In this document: positions 1 to 9,880 of the stretch, piece after piece | How positions within the stretch are numbered: the first letter of the stretch is position 1 | Layout: every line of letters starts with the position of its first letter | Virus record (IMG/VR): IMGVR_UViG_3300047666_000417 | Location: 1-36,787 of that record | DNA from: a virus | DNA length: 36,787 nucleotides | Strand: one strand, 5' to 3' | The notes under the pieces: generated by a model | Databases searched by the model: none | What the model was told of the DNA's origin: nothing | What the model saw: the letters and a program-made list of their open reading frames with translations, nothing else | Program-made: the position numbers and the translations under genes

Positions 1-3000
1 TCTAAAAGTAGAATCGTTATTTACATTTAAGCCTCTACCACCAGTTCCTACACTTACACTACCTTGACCAAGTGTACTTGGAGCAGGAGGCAATGTTTGT
101 AATTGACCTTGTAGTTGTGGGGTAGGTGATCCACCAATTTGAGTAGGGATTTTAGGTTGTATTTGATTATAATTATTATTTAACTCTTGTTGCCTTGGTT
201 GAGAATTTGGGTTTTGATTTACTTGAGTAGGTTGATTATTAATTGGCTGTCCTATTTGAGAATTACCAGGTTGATTAAATGATGAATTAAATGGGTTTTG
301 TAATTCTTGAGAAGAATTTTGTAATCCTGGTAATTGCATAAAAGAAGAACTGTTCTCTCCTTGTGTTAAAGAATTACTAGGATACATATAATTATAAGAA
401 TCATCGGATAATGATTCTTGTTGTCTTAAAGTATTAGTATATTCTTGAAATTGTTTTTCTAAATTAGGATTATCAGTTAATGCTGCTTTTACACTAGTAC
501 ATGCCTTAGCATCACCTGCTTCACATGCCATTTTTTGAGCTGCGTAATTTTTTATTGCAAAAGCACCAGTAGCACTTGCATCTATCTGACCTCCTGGTGC
601 AACAGTTTCCATGCCTTTTGGAACCGACCCATCAGTACCAATCTGACCTAGTGTAGCTAATAAATGCTCTACAGGACTGTTTGGTCCACCACTAGCATAC
701 ATCTGACCACCAGCAGCCATTTCTTTAGCTTGTGTTTTTGCACGAAGTTTTAATATATTTGGATCAACCTCTTGTTGTTCACGCAATGTAGATAACTCTT
801 TCTTACGTGACTCTTGGGCTAGTTTATCTGTTAATACAGTAGAATGAGGTTGAGAAGATCCTTCACGCATTTTGTATTTAGCATAAACAGCTTTAGATAA
901 CTCTGCATATGTTTTTTTAGAGCCTTTTGGTTTAATTCTATCAGAATAGATATAATCATCAACCATAGTTTCACCACCTTCTACTTCAGCTTGTGGAGAA
1001 ATTTGTATACCACCCTGTTCGTGAGATGGTCCTTGAAAACTAATCATTTCTCCGCCTCCAGCAAACGACATAGAAGAACTACCTAAAGAGTTAGGAACAT
1101 TTTCATAAAGGTTTGGTTGGTTTGGTTGGTTGTTTTGAGACATGTAACTAGTACCTGCACCTAAAAGTGCTCCACCAACAGCTCCAATTGGACCAAGAGC
1201 GGAACCTGTGGCTGCACCAGACAAACCACTCATTAAAAGTGATTGCATGTCTATGTTACCACCACCTGCATAATTTTGATTATAATTCATATTATTTTGA
1301 TTGTTAAGATACCCACCACCCGCAAAGGACAAACTTTTAGTTTCTTCACGTTTAGGTTTTTTTCTATTTTTTATAGCATCTCTCATTTCTTTATCATACA
1401 TTTCTCTTTGTACTGACCTAGATCCATCTGGATTTTCATAAAAACGTCTTTCTCCAGTTGCTACAAAACCACGTCCCGTATCATGTCCCGTACGTTCAGT
1501 TTCAATTAATTTTTCCAACTCCATTGGAGGTATATTAGCAAGTTCTTTTGGTACGCTTCCTGTTCCTTCTTGGATAGACTCCATCTTATCCATTTTAATC
1601 TGAGGTCTCTTTGGTATAGATTTCTTTTCTTTATTAAAACTAATACCATCATACTCAGCAGTACTTCTCATATAAGGTGTACCTGAATCTCCGTACTTAT
1701 CTCGTCTTTCTACTTTTTCAGCGTCTGTTAACATATCCCAAGGTTTGATTGCTAAGGGAGCATACTCAGGAGAACTAGACCAATCTGAAGATTGACGCGA
1801 GTAATATATACTTTCTCCTTGAGGAGTTATATTAGGATGTAAATAAGCTAGAGGAGCATTAGGATTTAATCTCCCATCAGGATACCTTGTAAATATATCT
1901 CCAAACTTTGTAAGGTCAGTTCCTGGAACAGGGCCAAATTTTTGTGAACCTATCATACTATCAGGTGCATTAAAAGCATCAACTAGTTCTTTAGAAGTTC
2001 TAGTTTCTGAAGGAGAGGGCCAACGAGTATCGGTATCATCATAAACATCAGCTATCAAATTAGTTCTTACATCTTTATCTGTAAAATCTGTATGAAAATA
2101 ACCATCGGCAGGTACCTGTTTTTCTGAACCATCCTCTCCAAGGTATGTTTTAGGATTTTCTACATAATCTAGACTATTTTTATAAAAATCATTTCTAGCT
2201 TGAGCATTGTTATACAAGAATAAACTATCTGCTCTAGTAGGTTCTGGACCAGAGACTTTAATAGGATCTCCTTGTACAGGTTTTCCTTGGTTTTGATTGT
2301 TAAGATAACCTCCTCCTGCGTAACTTTTTACAGCTCCACCACTAGCATGATTGATATTAAAAATATCTTTATTTACAGGAGTTGATGGTTTGCTTATATA
2401 ATTATTATAATCTTGTCTTGTGACTTTATTAGCTTCTAAAAGATTTCCTATTTTTGTATTTTCAGCTCCTATAAATTGAGGAAAATTACCTTTAATTACA
2501 TTAGTACCTTCTGTTCTAAAAGCAGAAGATTTTCCATAATTTTTTAATATATCTAAATTTATATTTTTTGCATCATCTTTCAAGATTAATCCTGCATCAG
2601 GATTATTTTTTTTCCAAGCAGATATAGTTTCTTTATATATTTTAGATTGTTGTTCTGCATTTAAAAAAGGTAATTCATTAGGTTGCACTTTTAATATATA
2701 CATATCCCCTTTTTCTAAATCACTTGTATTACCTAATGTTTGAAATGAATTAGGGTCTGTATGTTTTCCTATGTGACTTAATGCAGAATCATAGTCTTTT
2801 CCGAAATTTAAAGTTTGTTGTAATTGTCTTTTTCTACTAGTACCAGTATTTCCAGGAATAGTAGTACCCATTATATTTAAAATTTCATCATCTGTTTTTC
2901 CTTTAAACTTTACTAAATTTCTAATTTCATCATTTAAATAAACTCCTCTATAAATTGGTTCTAAAGCTGATTTAAGTTTAGATTCTTTATTTAAAGCTTT

Positions 3001-3744
3001 CCCTGTAGTTTTAACTGCTTTTCCTGCACTACTTATTGCTTTAGAACCCATTCCTGCCCCTAATAAATCTAAAGCTCCCATACCAGTCTCAAAAGCCGCC
3101 TCACCGTAATTACCTTCTTGTATGTGTCCAGGAATTTTAGGTGCTCTATTAGTTATAAAATCAGATGCAAATCCTGCTTGTATAGAATTAGCTATTGTTG
3201 CTCCTGGTAACGAAGCTCCTCCTGCAATTGCTGGTGCAGACATGTAAGGTGCTACTGCTCCGTAAGTAGCCTCACCTGCGGCACCTAATGCAGAACTAGC
3301 TAAACCTGCTGTTGCTATAGCACCAGGCAAATACCAAGCTGGATTACGATGCACATCTTCCATATTCTGTTGTACATAACCTTCTCTAGCTTGTTTATTT
3401 CTATCAGTGTAAGATTGTTGCTGTTCTTGAGGTAGTTTAGCTATTGCAGCATCTTGTTTAGGATTAGTAATACCAGTACCTTGTACTCCTAAGTATCCTT
3501 TAGCATATTCTTTAGTTCCTTTAAGTGCATCTTTTTTAGATATACCTGTTAAAGGAGTTTCTAATTTCATTAATGCACCTGATTTAGTATTATAACCATA
3601 TCTACCAGTGTTAATCATCTTATTGATCCACTCGTTACTTTTAATATTTTGTTTAAAAGTTCTACTATTACCAGCACCTAACTCATTAATAGTTATTACT
3701 TCTGGTTCTTTAGGACCTCCACCGCTATATAAATTATTATACAT
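1..3744 (-). CDS. Giant crAss-type cargo/ejected virion protein (partial, C-terminus outside window)
   Basis: The frame is open for 1248 codons from ATG at 3744 to the window edge; I checked every triplet and found no stop, while an in-frame stop lies just upstream at 3790-3792. Residues about 137-196 and 833-865 are Ala/Gly-rich hydrophobic stretches. Short Gly-rich motifs recur: AGGGYLNNQN at about 476 and 808, and AGGG again at about 826 and 895. The last is followed by HEQGGI (about 908-913) and EVEGGE (about 920-925), a motif pair I associate with large virion proteins of Bacteroidota phages. The end seen here is Gln/Asn/Pro-rich. The gene follows the muzzle-like gene, the place of the first cargo gene in crAss-like phages, so I infer a protein packed in the tail or head and ejected into the host. 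Exact function and cleavage sites are unknown. A promoter sits directly at its start codon. Confidence 0.6.
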   Translation of the reverse strand, partial: MYNNLYSGGGPKEPEVITINELGAGNSRTFKQNIKSNEWINKMINTGRYGYNTKSGALMKLETPLTGISKKDALKGTKEYAKGYLGVQGTGITNPKQDAAIAKLPQEQQQSYTDRNKQAREGYVQQNMEDVHRNPAWYLPGAIATAGLASSALGAAGEATYGAVAPYMSAPAIAGGASLPGATIANSIQAGFASDFITNRAPKIPGHIQEGNYGEAAFETGMGALDLLGAGMGSKAISSAGKAVKTTGKALNKESKLKSALEPIYRGVYLNDEIRNLVKFKGKTDDEILNIMGTTIPGNTGTSRKRQLQQTLNFGKDYDSALSHIGKHTDPNSFQTLGNTSDLEKGDMYILKVQPNELPFLNAEQQSKIYKETISAWKKNNPDAGLILKDDAKNINLDILKNYGKSSAFRTEGTNVIKGNFPQFIGAENTKIGNLLEANKVTRQDYNNYISKPSTPVNKDIFNINHASGGAVKSYAGGGYLNNQNQGKPVQGDPIKVSGPEPTRADSLFLYNNAQARNDFYKNSLDYVENPKTYLGEDGSEKQVPADGYFHTDFTDKDVRTNLIADVYDDTDTRWPSPSETRTSKELVDAFNAPDSMIGSQKFGPVPGTDLTKFGDIFTRYPDGRLNPNAPLAYLHPNITPQGESIYYSRQSSDWSSSPEYAPLAIKPWDMLTDAEKVERRDKYGDSGTPYMRSTAEYDGISFNKEKKSIPKRPQIKMDKMESIQEGTGSVPKELANIPPMELEKLIETERTGHDTGRGFVATGERRFYENPDGSRSVQREMYDKEMRDAIKNRKKPKREETKSLSFAGGGYLNNQNNMNYNQNYAGGGNIDMQSLLMSGLSGAATGSALGPIGAVGGALLGAGTSYMSQNNQPNQPNLYENVPNSLGSSSMSFAGGGEMISFQGPSHEQGGIQISPQAEVEGGETMVDDYIYSDRIKPKGSKKTYAELSKAVYAKYKMREGSSQPHSTVLTDKLAQESRKKELSTLREQQEVDPNILKLRAKTQAKEMAAGGQMYASGGPNSPVEHLLATLGQIGTDGSVPKGMETVAPGGQIDASATGAFAIKNYAAQKMACEAGDAKACTSVKAALTDNPNLEKQFQEYTNTLRQQESLSDDSYNYMYPSNSLTQGENSSSFMQLPGLQNSSQELQNPFNSSFNQPGNSQIGQPINNQPTQVNQNPNSQPRQQELNNNYNQIQPKIPTQIGGSPTPQLQGQLQTLPPAPSTLGQGSVSVGTGGRGLNVNNDSTFR
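1281..2325 (-). repeat. Two near-identical AGGGYLNNQN-coding segments in the cargo gene
   Basis: The coding DNA near 1296-1323 and 2290-2319 encodes AGGGYLNNQN twice, about 330 residues apart, with nearly the same bases. Looser AGGG copies follow at about residues 826 and 895. They may be linkers between functional units or recognition sites for processing. Confidence 0.6.
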
Positions 3745-3749
3745 AAATA

Positions 3750-3781
3750 CAAAGATAAAAGATTTTTGTTTATTAGACAAA
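3750..3781 (-). promoter_or_regulatory. Bacteroidota-type promoter for the cargo-like gene
   Basis: On the minus strand TTTG (3781-3778) is followed by exactly 20 nt and then TATCTTTG (3757-3750), a full match to TTTG-N20-TAnnTTTG. Only 5 nt separate the box from ATG at 3744, so transcription should start at or within a base or two of the start codon. An inverted repeat (ATTAGACA 3772-3779 with TGTCTAAT 3797-3804) overlaps the -33 element and could be an operator. Confidence 0.7.
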
Positions 3782-3818
3782 TAATTATACTACAAATGTC
3801 TAATAGAAACTGTTAGAG

Positions 3819-6800
3819 TTAATAATTATTTATAGGCTGTTGATGATAATGTGTAACTAAATCATTCATAACAAACCTATAGTTATTATCATTGTTATAT
3901 CTTAATTCAGCACGTATCCAAGGATTTCTAATTCTATCGTTGGATTGAGTGTCATCAGAGTTTCTAAGTATAGAATGTCTCCAAATCCTGAATCGCTGTC
4001 TAGTATTGTCTGGAACAATAAGTGCTGTTGTGTTTGTATCCTGATAGTTGTTGGATACTCGTATGAAATCGAATGTGTCATCATAAACATCTAAGTTATT
4101 AGTGTCATAAACGTCAGTATTCCATTCTAAGTTATTCCATTGCTTAGACATATGATTACCACCATTTATAAGATATTTAATAGAAGAGCTGTAAGGCTGA
4201 CTATCATAGTATACACCATAGTTACCCTTATCATGTTGATATACTTTACTATCTGTAGAGTCTACTGAAAGTAATTTACGACCTGTAGATAAATAAAGCT
4301 TAGGTTTAAAATCATAGAATGATTCAAAAGCATCTATAATTTCATTGTAAGAAAATGTAGTGTTTTTAAGTAAAGGTCTATCACCAACTTGTTGTATAGA
4401 GTTTTCAGAAGAAAGTACTGTAAAAAGAACCCTATTATACCTATGGTCGTAAGCACCATGTATGTTATAAGGTATATCGTTACTTGTAGGGTTGTCTGTA
4501 TTTTCTAATGGTGTTTCATCAAAAGTATTAGATAAATAAGCAGACATTCCTTTTACATCAGAAAGAGGAAATTTAGACTGTAAGCTATATCTCCATAATT
4601 TCTTTTGACGTATATCAAAATGGTATATGTTATCTTCAGAATGTATTACAGCAGTTCTATGAAAACATCCAGTGTGTGTAGATATATAAGCATAGTCCCC
4701 AAGTACTTGACCATCGCCTATAATAAGGCTAGTTCCATTTTCATCAGGAGCTGTAACTCTTTCATTAATTGGTACAATACCAAATCCAGAGTTTTGATAA
4801 AAAAAGATTTTATCTTTAAAATTATGTATAGAATTAATTGGTCCATAATTACCATCAACATCTATTTGGTTATTAACTAAAAAAGCATTAAAGCTATCTA
4901 TAAATTCACCATTAGTTTTTGGTTCTGATGACCACACAGAATAAGGAAGCTCTGTCACTGTATTAGCAAGAAAGTTTTTACCTTGATATAATGAGCTAAT
5001 ATTATTTTCTTGTGTGTATACAGCATTGATTGCAAACTGCTCCACACCATATGTTTGGTAAGGGTCTTCAGAAGTTCCTGTACCATCAGGAGCACCTCTA
5101 TCTTTAGAAAAATGATTACCATGACGTAATTCTACATTAAAAGTAGATTCGCATGGGAAACCTACACCTGTAGATGCTTTGTCTGAGTAAGTTCCTAAAT
5201 CCACTTCGTTAACTTGCTCATACATAAAGTAATGTACAAAAGTATCACCTCCATATATGTTCATGGACCCAGACTCGTTACTAGGATTTAAAGAACCTGT
5301 GGACATATATTGATTACTACTACGTGATTCAAATGTGTTTCCACCATACTGATTTGTAATGTCTCTACAATAAGTAGCATAAACTAAATACCTAGAAGAA
5401 TCAGAAAGACCTACTTCACTAATTGGAGAACCAATCTGCATAAAAGTAGTTTGACCACAAGAATAATCCGCTTGTGTACCATCAATTAATCCTCTAACTT
5501 TATTTTTAAAATCAGATAATGTTGTAGTTGGTTCTAAAGAAGAAACATTAATAGCATTATCACTAGCTACCTTACGCCATCCTAATACAGGGACAGTATA
5601 TACATCTGGAACATTAAACGAAGTGTGCATTTTAATATAACGTAAATCTGGACTACTACTTATAGTGCTATCTACTCTATTGTTATATGCTTTTTCTATT
5701 TTTAAATAATCACCTGTTTTATAAGTTAATGATGTATTAAAAAGTGTTTCTGGAGAAGTATAACCAACAAAATAATTATCTTCTTCGTCTGACACAGATG
5801 GAGAGTTAAGTAATGATCCTGAAAGAACGTCTTCATTAACTTTTACATCTAATCCATCTAAAATTAAATGCTGTAATGCACCACCTCCAATTCTAGAGCG
5901 ATCAGAGTTTTTACGTTCAACACGCACTATCTCATAACCATCTATTTTTTCCTTAATTGATTCAGGTATTGTTATGTCAAAATTAATAGCTAACACTTTT
6001 AAATTCAAAGGATTAGTATCAGTTGTTTGACCACTACTTAATTTAAGTTGTTTTAATGTAGGAAATTTAATATCTCCAATCCACTTAGTAAAAGAAAGTT
6101 CTCCTTTTTTAGAGCGAAAAACTATAGCAAATCTATATACCTCATCACGCTGATAACCAGTAAAGAGGTTATGAACAAAGGGAGATACATAATTATTAAA
6201 CTGGTTGTTAACAAAATGAGTAATACTTGTTTGAAAGTTATCTTCATAAGTTACTTTTGTTAATGTACCACACCAAGGAGTGCTTCCTGACTGACCTCTT
6301 TGGTCACCAAGCAAGTCTTTTGTGAAAAAATTATAAGTTACATTTATACCTTCCCCGCCAAGAGTTGTTCCATCGGACTTGTAAATGTATTCTTCAAAGT
6401 TGAGGTCGTTTGTATTGTTATAAGGATTAATAGCATCATGCTCTGCATCTAGTATTAAGTCATTAGGAATAACAGTAGCTGTCCCGTCCGACTGGTATAC
6501 AGTTGCTGTACTATCAGATTTAAACCTGTAAGCACGAGCATCAAACTCTTCGTCAGTAATTTCAAATTGTCTAAGTTTATGATTAGCAGCAATCAATCGA
6601 TTGTCTTTTATAGCTATATCTTTAACTACATTAATTTCTGGAACAAGTGTGTTAATTTCTATGTCAGATAATGTAGTTAAATCGTTTTCTGTATTAGTAA
6701 ATGTTTTTGTAATAATACCAGTAGAAGGTATAGTTTCTATATTACTATAAACTAAAGGTAGATTTTCAAACTCATTTATAATATATATATATTCAATAAA

Positions 6801-7874
6801 GTTATAACTAGTGTCTATATTAGAAACACTAAATGTTACTGATTTATTATCATCAGTATCAGATTGTGGTGAACCTTTTATTTCTCTGAATAAATCGTTT
6901 TCGTCATCTGATGAATATATAGGTAATGGGTTAGTAAGAGGTGACACATTTGTTACTTTACTATTACCAAGTAATCTATATCCTACCTGTACAGTAGAGC
7001 CTGTTGGTATACCACCTCCTGTAGAGATATCAGTAAAAACAGCTTTACCAAAACTAACATCTGATGATAAATCTAAATCGTTACAAGCTATTGCAAAACC
7101 TTGTGGGTTAAATAAATTAAAAGAACGTAATGGGTTTAAATAATCTGTCCAATAAACTCTAGCAATATCTATAGTTTCATAACGAGTTAATGCTCTTGTA
7201 ACAGAATGTTCTGTTGATAAGTTAAGACAGTTGTTATATTTAAGGTGTATTGAAGGAACTAAACAGTTGTCCACAAGGTTAGGTATAGTGTCTGTAGATT
7301 CATCATAATCTATAGCCCATATTTGACCGTCTGAGTTTGTAGGGTTAGACGTAGTATTACCAGTAGTAAAAATTATAATCTTATCATCCATATTTGTCCA
7401 ACCAATAATTAAAGGTTGTTCAATAGGAGCTACCTCTTGCACAAAGATATTAGCGTTATCTAATAATGTTAAATTTTCTAAACCTACTAATACCAATCTA
7501 CCACCACTAATGTAAAAATTATAATCACCATTCTCTATTGCGGCGGCATAAGCAGGGTTATTTATAAGTCTTTCGTAAATTTGTTGTGTGGTAAGTAGAG
7601 TTATATCATCTACAAATATGTAACCTTGTCCATTTAAACCTATAATTGGTAAACTAGGACCAACATACTCTGTATTTAAAGCATAAACAGCTTGTGTAGA
7701 GGGTATACAGAAATCTAATCTATTACCACGTTCATTTACAATAGCACCAAAAGATGACCCTTTATCTGTAAGTACTTTGAGATTATACATCTCTTCGTAA
7801 GTATCAGGTGTCATCTTTAAAGGATGAACATCTTTATTCATTCCTTTACTATAATTATTTACAGTAGTTGCCAT
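3819..7874 (-). CDS. Muzzle-like / tail stabilization protein (crAss type)
   Basis: A 1351-residue protein beginning MATTVNNYSKGMNKDVHPLK. This N-terminal pattern (NxYxKGMNKDxxP) is one I recognise from the large tail stabilization protein of crAss-like phages, identified structurally as the muzzle that closes the tail tube. The rest looks beta-rich, with many Asp, Asn, Thr and Tyr and no transmembrane segment. It starts 2 nt after the ring-protein gene, as expected for the ring-muzzle-cargo order. The name rests on N-terminal similarity, size and gene order; no motif seen here proves the fold. The gap downstream (3745-3818) carries an inverted repeat and the promoter of the next gene. Confidence 0.7.
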   Translation of the reverse strand: MATTVNNYSKGMNKDVHPLKMTPDTYEEMYNLKVLTDKGSSFGAIVNERGNRLDFCIPSTQAVYALNTEYVGPSLPIIGLNGQGYIFVDDITLLTTQQIYERLINNPAYAAAIENGDYNFYISGGRLVLVGLENLTLLDNANIFVQEVAPIEQPLIIGWTNMDDKIIIFTTGNTTSNPTNSDGQIWAIDYDESTDTIPNLVDNCLVPSIHLKYNNCLNLSTEHSVTRALTRYETIDIARVYWTDYLNPLRSFNLFNPQGFAIACNDLDLSSDVSFGKAVFTDISTGGGIPTGSTVQVGYRLLGNSKVTNVSPLTNPLPIYSSDDENDLFREIKGSPQSDTDDNKSVTFSVSNIDTSYNFIEYIYIINEFENLPLVYSNIETIPSTGIITKTFTNTENDLTTLSDIEINTLVPEINVVKDIAIKDNRLIAANHKLRQFEITDEEFDARAYRFKSDSTATVYQSDGTATVIPNDLILDAEHDAINPYNNTNDLNFEEYIYKSDGTTLGGEGINVTYNFFTKDLLGDQRGQSGSTPWCGTLTKVTYEDNFQTSITHFVNNQFNNYVSPFVHNLFTGYQRDEVYRFAIVFRSKKGELSFTKWIGDIKFPTLKQLKLSSGQTTDTNPLNLKVLAINFDITIPESIKEKIDGYEIVRVERKNSDRSRIGGGALQHLILDGLDVKVNEDVLSGSLLNSPSVSDEEDNYFVGYTSPETLFNTSLTYKTGDYLKIEKAYNNRVDSTISSSPDLRYIKMHTSFNVPDVYTVPVLGWRKVASDNAINVSSLEPTTTLSDFKNKVRGLIDGTQADYSCGQTTFMQIGSPISEVGLSDSSRYLVYATYCRDITNQYGGNTFESRSSNQYMSTGSLNPSNESGSMNIYGGDTFVHYFMYEQVNEVDLGTYSDKASTGVGFPCESTFNVELRHGNHFSKDRGAPDGTGTSEDPYQTYGVEQFAINAVYTQENNISSLYQGKNFLANTVTELPYSVWSSEPKTNGEFIDSFNAFLVNNQIDVDGNYGPINSIHNFKDKIFFYQNSGFGIVPINERVTAPDENGTSLIIGDGQVLGDYAYISTHTGCFHRTAVIHSEDNIYHFDIRQKKLWRYSLQSKFPLSDVKGMSAYLSNTFDETPLENTDNPTSNDIPYNIHGAYDHRYNRVLFTVLSSENSIQQVGDRPLLKNTTFSYNEIIDAFESFYDFKPKLYLSTGRKLLSVDSTDSKVYQHDKGNYGVYYDSQPYSSSIKYLINGGNHMSKQWNNLEWNTDVYDTNNLDVYDDTFDFIRVSNNYQDTNTTALIVPDNTRQRFRIWRHSILRNSDDTQSNDRIRNPWIRAELRYNNDNNYRFVMNDLVTHYHQQPINNY

Positions 7875-7876
7875 TA

Positions 7877-8635
7877 TTAATATCTTGTATTTCTTTGATC
7901 GAAATTATTAGTATTGCTAGTATTGTGATTAATACGTCTTTCTTGCATACCTATATTACCAAACTGAGTACCATGTGCGTTTGTTTTAGGTATGATACGT
8001 ACTGTTTGGTTTTTAAGACTTTCTACTTGGTCAAGTGATAAACCTTTAGCTTTGGATATTGCTTTACCAACATACCAATCTTTTTCAGAACGTATATAAT
8101 CAAAAGTAGGTCTAGGCATACGACCTCCTATAAACATCTTGTAAGCAAGTTTAAATGCAATATACCATGCCATTGCTTCTATTGCTGCTGGTTCATCTTG
8201 TATGAGAGGAAATCCATTGTCGTCTACAGGAAAGCTTTCGTAAGCGAATTGTATAGTACCTGTTTCAAAAGATGTAAATACAAAGCCTTTATTAATTCTG
8301 TACGTATCATCGCATTGACATGTTAAGTTAGCTGAACCACTGCAATGCATACCTATCATATTAGGGTCTCCATCGTAACGTAAAGGAAATATCCTTGAAC
8401 CAACTTTACGTGTAATAAGTTGTATACGTGTCATATCACTAGGTAAGGATGCTCTATAATCTTCTACATCTGCTGTGCATACAGCATCATCAAACATAGC
8501 ATTAGAACCCATAAGACCTATAGCATCTCCAATCCATTCTATTGCATCAGAAAACTCAAGCTCATCTGTAAAACCGTGGTCACGATAAACTTTTTCTATA
8601 ATCCTTTCTGATGATACGTATTTTCCAGTTTTCAT
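7877..8635 (-). CDS. Tail ring/adaptor protein (crAss ring protein 1-like)
   Basis: 252 residues. The N-terminus (SSERIIEKVYRDHGFTDELE, then DAIEWIGDAIGLMG) is the helical start typical of the crAss-like adaptor that precedes the muzzle gene. The middle (about 60-150) is beta-rich with a Cys cluster (CxCDDTYR). It is followed by helices around AAIEAMAWYIAFKLAYKM (about 149-166), and the protein ends in an Asn/Arg-rich tail. The family is thought to form a dodecameric ring below the portal. The start overlaps the stop of the IHF-like gene (ATGA), which suggests translational coupling, and the muzzle gene follows after 2 nt. Assigning it as ring 1 rather than another ring is inference from position. 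Confidence 0.65.
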   Translation of the reverse strand: MKTGKYVSSERIIEKVYRDHGFTDELEFSDAIEWIGDAIGLMGSNAMFDDAVCTADVEDYRASLPSDMTRIQLITRKVGSRIFPLRYDGDPNMIGMHCSGSANLTCQCDDTYRINKGFVFTSFETGTIQFAYESFPVDDNGFPLIQDEPAAIEAMAWYIAFKLAYKMFIGGRMPRPTFDYIRSEKDWYVGKAISKAKGLSLDQVESLKNQTVRIIPKTNAHGTQFGNIGMQERRINHNTSNTNNFDQRNTRY

Positions 8636-9189
8636 TCGTAGTAGTCTATTTTGTTATAAGGATTTAAAAGTATCTCAGCAATTCGTCTATTGTTTTTACG
8701 AGATGCTTTAAACTTGTATGGTCCTAAATTTGGTAACGTTGCTCTATACTTATCTACAACAAACATTGCAGAGTAACCATCTGTGTGATCGTTAACGAAG
8801 TATACAAATCTTTTTTCTTCTTTAGCCTTTGGATTATCACTCCAAAGTTTTCTAGTTAGTTGCCAATTAATGGCTAATGCTTTAGGATCAACAGATCCGT
8901 TTTCTAAAAACTTTATCTTACGCTTATACTTTTTAATTCTAATAGTAGGTAAACCAGCAGGCATTTTATAAGTAACAGCTTCTTCTAGAATTTTTCTAGC
9001 AATCTCTTTATGCACTTCTTTAATTATCTTACCATAAGTTGCTCTACTTACTTTATACTTATCAGGTGAATCTTTAGTTTGTTCACAATAATGTTTGTAT
9101 GCCTCTGGTAATCCTTTATCTATATTTATTTTTCCTTTACCTCTTGGTTTAACTTTGGTCAGTAGACTGGTCTTTTCCATCATTTGCAT
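8632..9189 (-). CDS. IHF/HU-like DNA-binding protein of the crAss structural module
   Basis: 185 residues, strongly basic in the first two thirds. Residues about 47-92 run SRATYGKIIKEVHKEIARKI, then LEEAVTYKMPAGLPTIRIKK, which looks like the HU/IHF pattern: two helices, then the strand with a Pro-Gly turn that begins the DNA-binding arms. The crAss-like core includes an IHF-like gene beside the ring proteins, which fits this position. The C-terminal half (about 105-185) is not part of HU and I do not recognise it. The start overlaps the upstream ring gene by 41 nt; MEKTSLL at codon 4 is an alternative start. Whether it compacts DNA or is purely structural cannot be read from the sequence. Confidence 0.5.
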   Translation of the reverse strand: MQMMEKTSLLTKVKPRGKGKINIDKGLPEAYKHYCEQTKDSPDKYKVSRATYGKIIKEVHKEIARKILEEAVTYKMPAGLPTIRIKKYKRKIKFLENGSVDPKALAINWQLTRKLWSDNPKAKEEKRFVYFVNDHTDGYSAMFVVDKYRATLPNLGPYKFKASRKNNRRIAEILLNPYNKIDYYE

Positions 9190-9823
9190 TATCTGTTGGT
9201 AATTGTTCTTGTTTTAAATAGGTATTAATTAACCCTTCTCTGATGTGCTTCTCCATCCAATTAGACATAGGGTATTCATCGTCATCTGAGTAACATGTTA
9301 TATCGGTGCCACATTGATTAAATGTTTTAACATCAGTAGGATCTTGGAAAACACCTCTAACATTAATTTTACTAAGTAATGCTATTGTAATGTCATTACT
9401 TTTTAAGTGAATTTTATTATTAAGTGGAAATGCAAATATAATGTCATTATTAAATCTACCATTACCTGATACCATAGCTTCTTCAAAGCTAGTGTATTTA
9501 AATCGTAATTTAGTTTTAACAATAGAACCTACTCTGGTTATCATAATATTGTTAGGAATATCTTTTACAGTTCTAATCATAGAACATCCAGTGGATAAAT
9601 CACAGCAATCTGCTGCATCGGCAATCTCTAAATCTAAACAACCTAAGTCTTGAATAAAATCATCATTTATAGAATTCCCATTTTTAATGTGTTTTTTTAG
9701 CAAGTCAGCACGATCAACATGTATGTCGTGTTTAATAATACTTATACCAAGATCTGAATCATCAGTTAAGCGAGGCTTAACCTTGTTCATTATACCGTAT
9801 GCTATTTCATTTAATGTTGACAT
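9149..9823 (-). CDS. Tail ring protein (crAss ring protein 2-like)
   Basis: 224 residues. It begins MSTLNEIAYGIMNKVKPRLT, followed by a helical region containing DRADLLKKHI, then QDLGCLDLEIADAADCC (about 58-74). The set 'NEIA...I...V...D', 'RA.L', 'QDLGCLDLE.AD' is one I recognise from a conserved crAss-like tail ring protein. Cysteines cluster at about 62-80 (GCLDLE, DCCDLSTGC). The C-terminus is acidic. It is the first gene after the hairpin at 9840-9859 and overlaps the IHF-like gene by 41 nt. The family supplies a stacked ring between portal and muzzle; the ring number is inferred from gene order only. Confidence 0.6.
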   Translation of the reverse strand: MSTLNEIAYGIMNKVKPRLTDDSDLGISIIKHDIHVDRADLLKKHIKNGNSINDDFIQDLGCLDLEIADAADCCDLSTGCSMIRTVKDIPNNIMITRVGSIVKTKLRFKYTSFEEAMVSGNGRFNNDIIFAFPLNNKIHLKSNDITIALLSKINVRGVFQDPTDVKTFNQCGTDITCYSDDDEYPMSNWMEKHIREGLINTYLKQEQLPTDNANDGKDQSTDQS

Positions 9824-9839
9824 ATCTATAAAGCATTAA

Positions 9840-9859
9840 AGGGGAAGTTTCCTTCCCCT
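9840..9859 (-). terminator. Hairpin between small gene and ring gene
   Basis: A perfect 8-bp stem (AGGGGAAG / CTTCCCCT) with a 4-nt loop, followed on the minus strand by a short run of three T. It lies between the 127-residue gene and the ring gene. It could be a weak terminator that lets some transcription through, or an mRNA 3'-end stabiliser, since no promoter is evident before the ring gene. Confidence 0.55.
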
Positions 9860-9880
9860 ATAAATTAATTTGTTATTTTA

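Noticed and set aside
4605-7143. Plus-strand open frames antisense to the muzzle gene
   Set aside because: No promoters, odd composition and full overlap with a clearly coding minus-strand gene; they are mirror images of AT-rich coding DNA.
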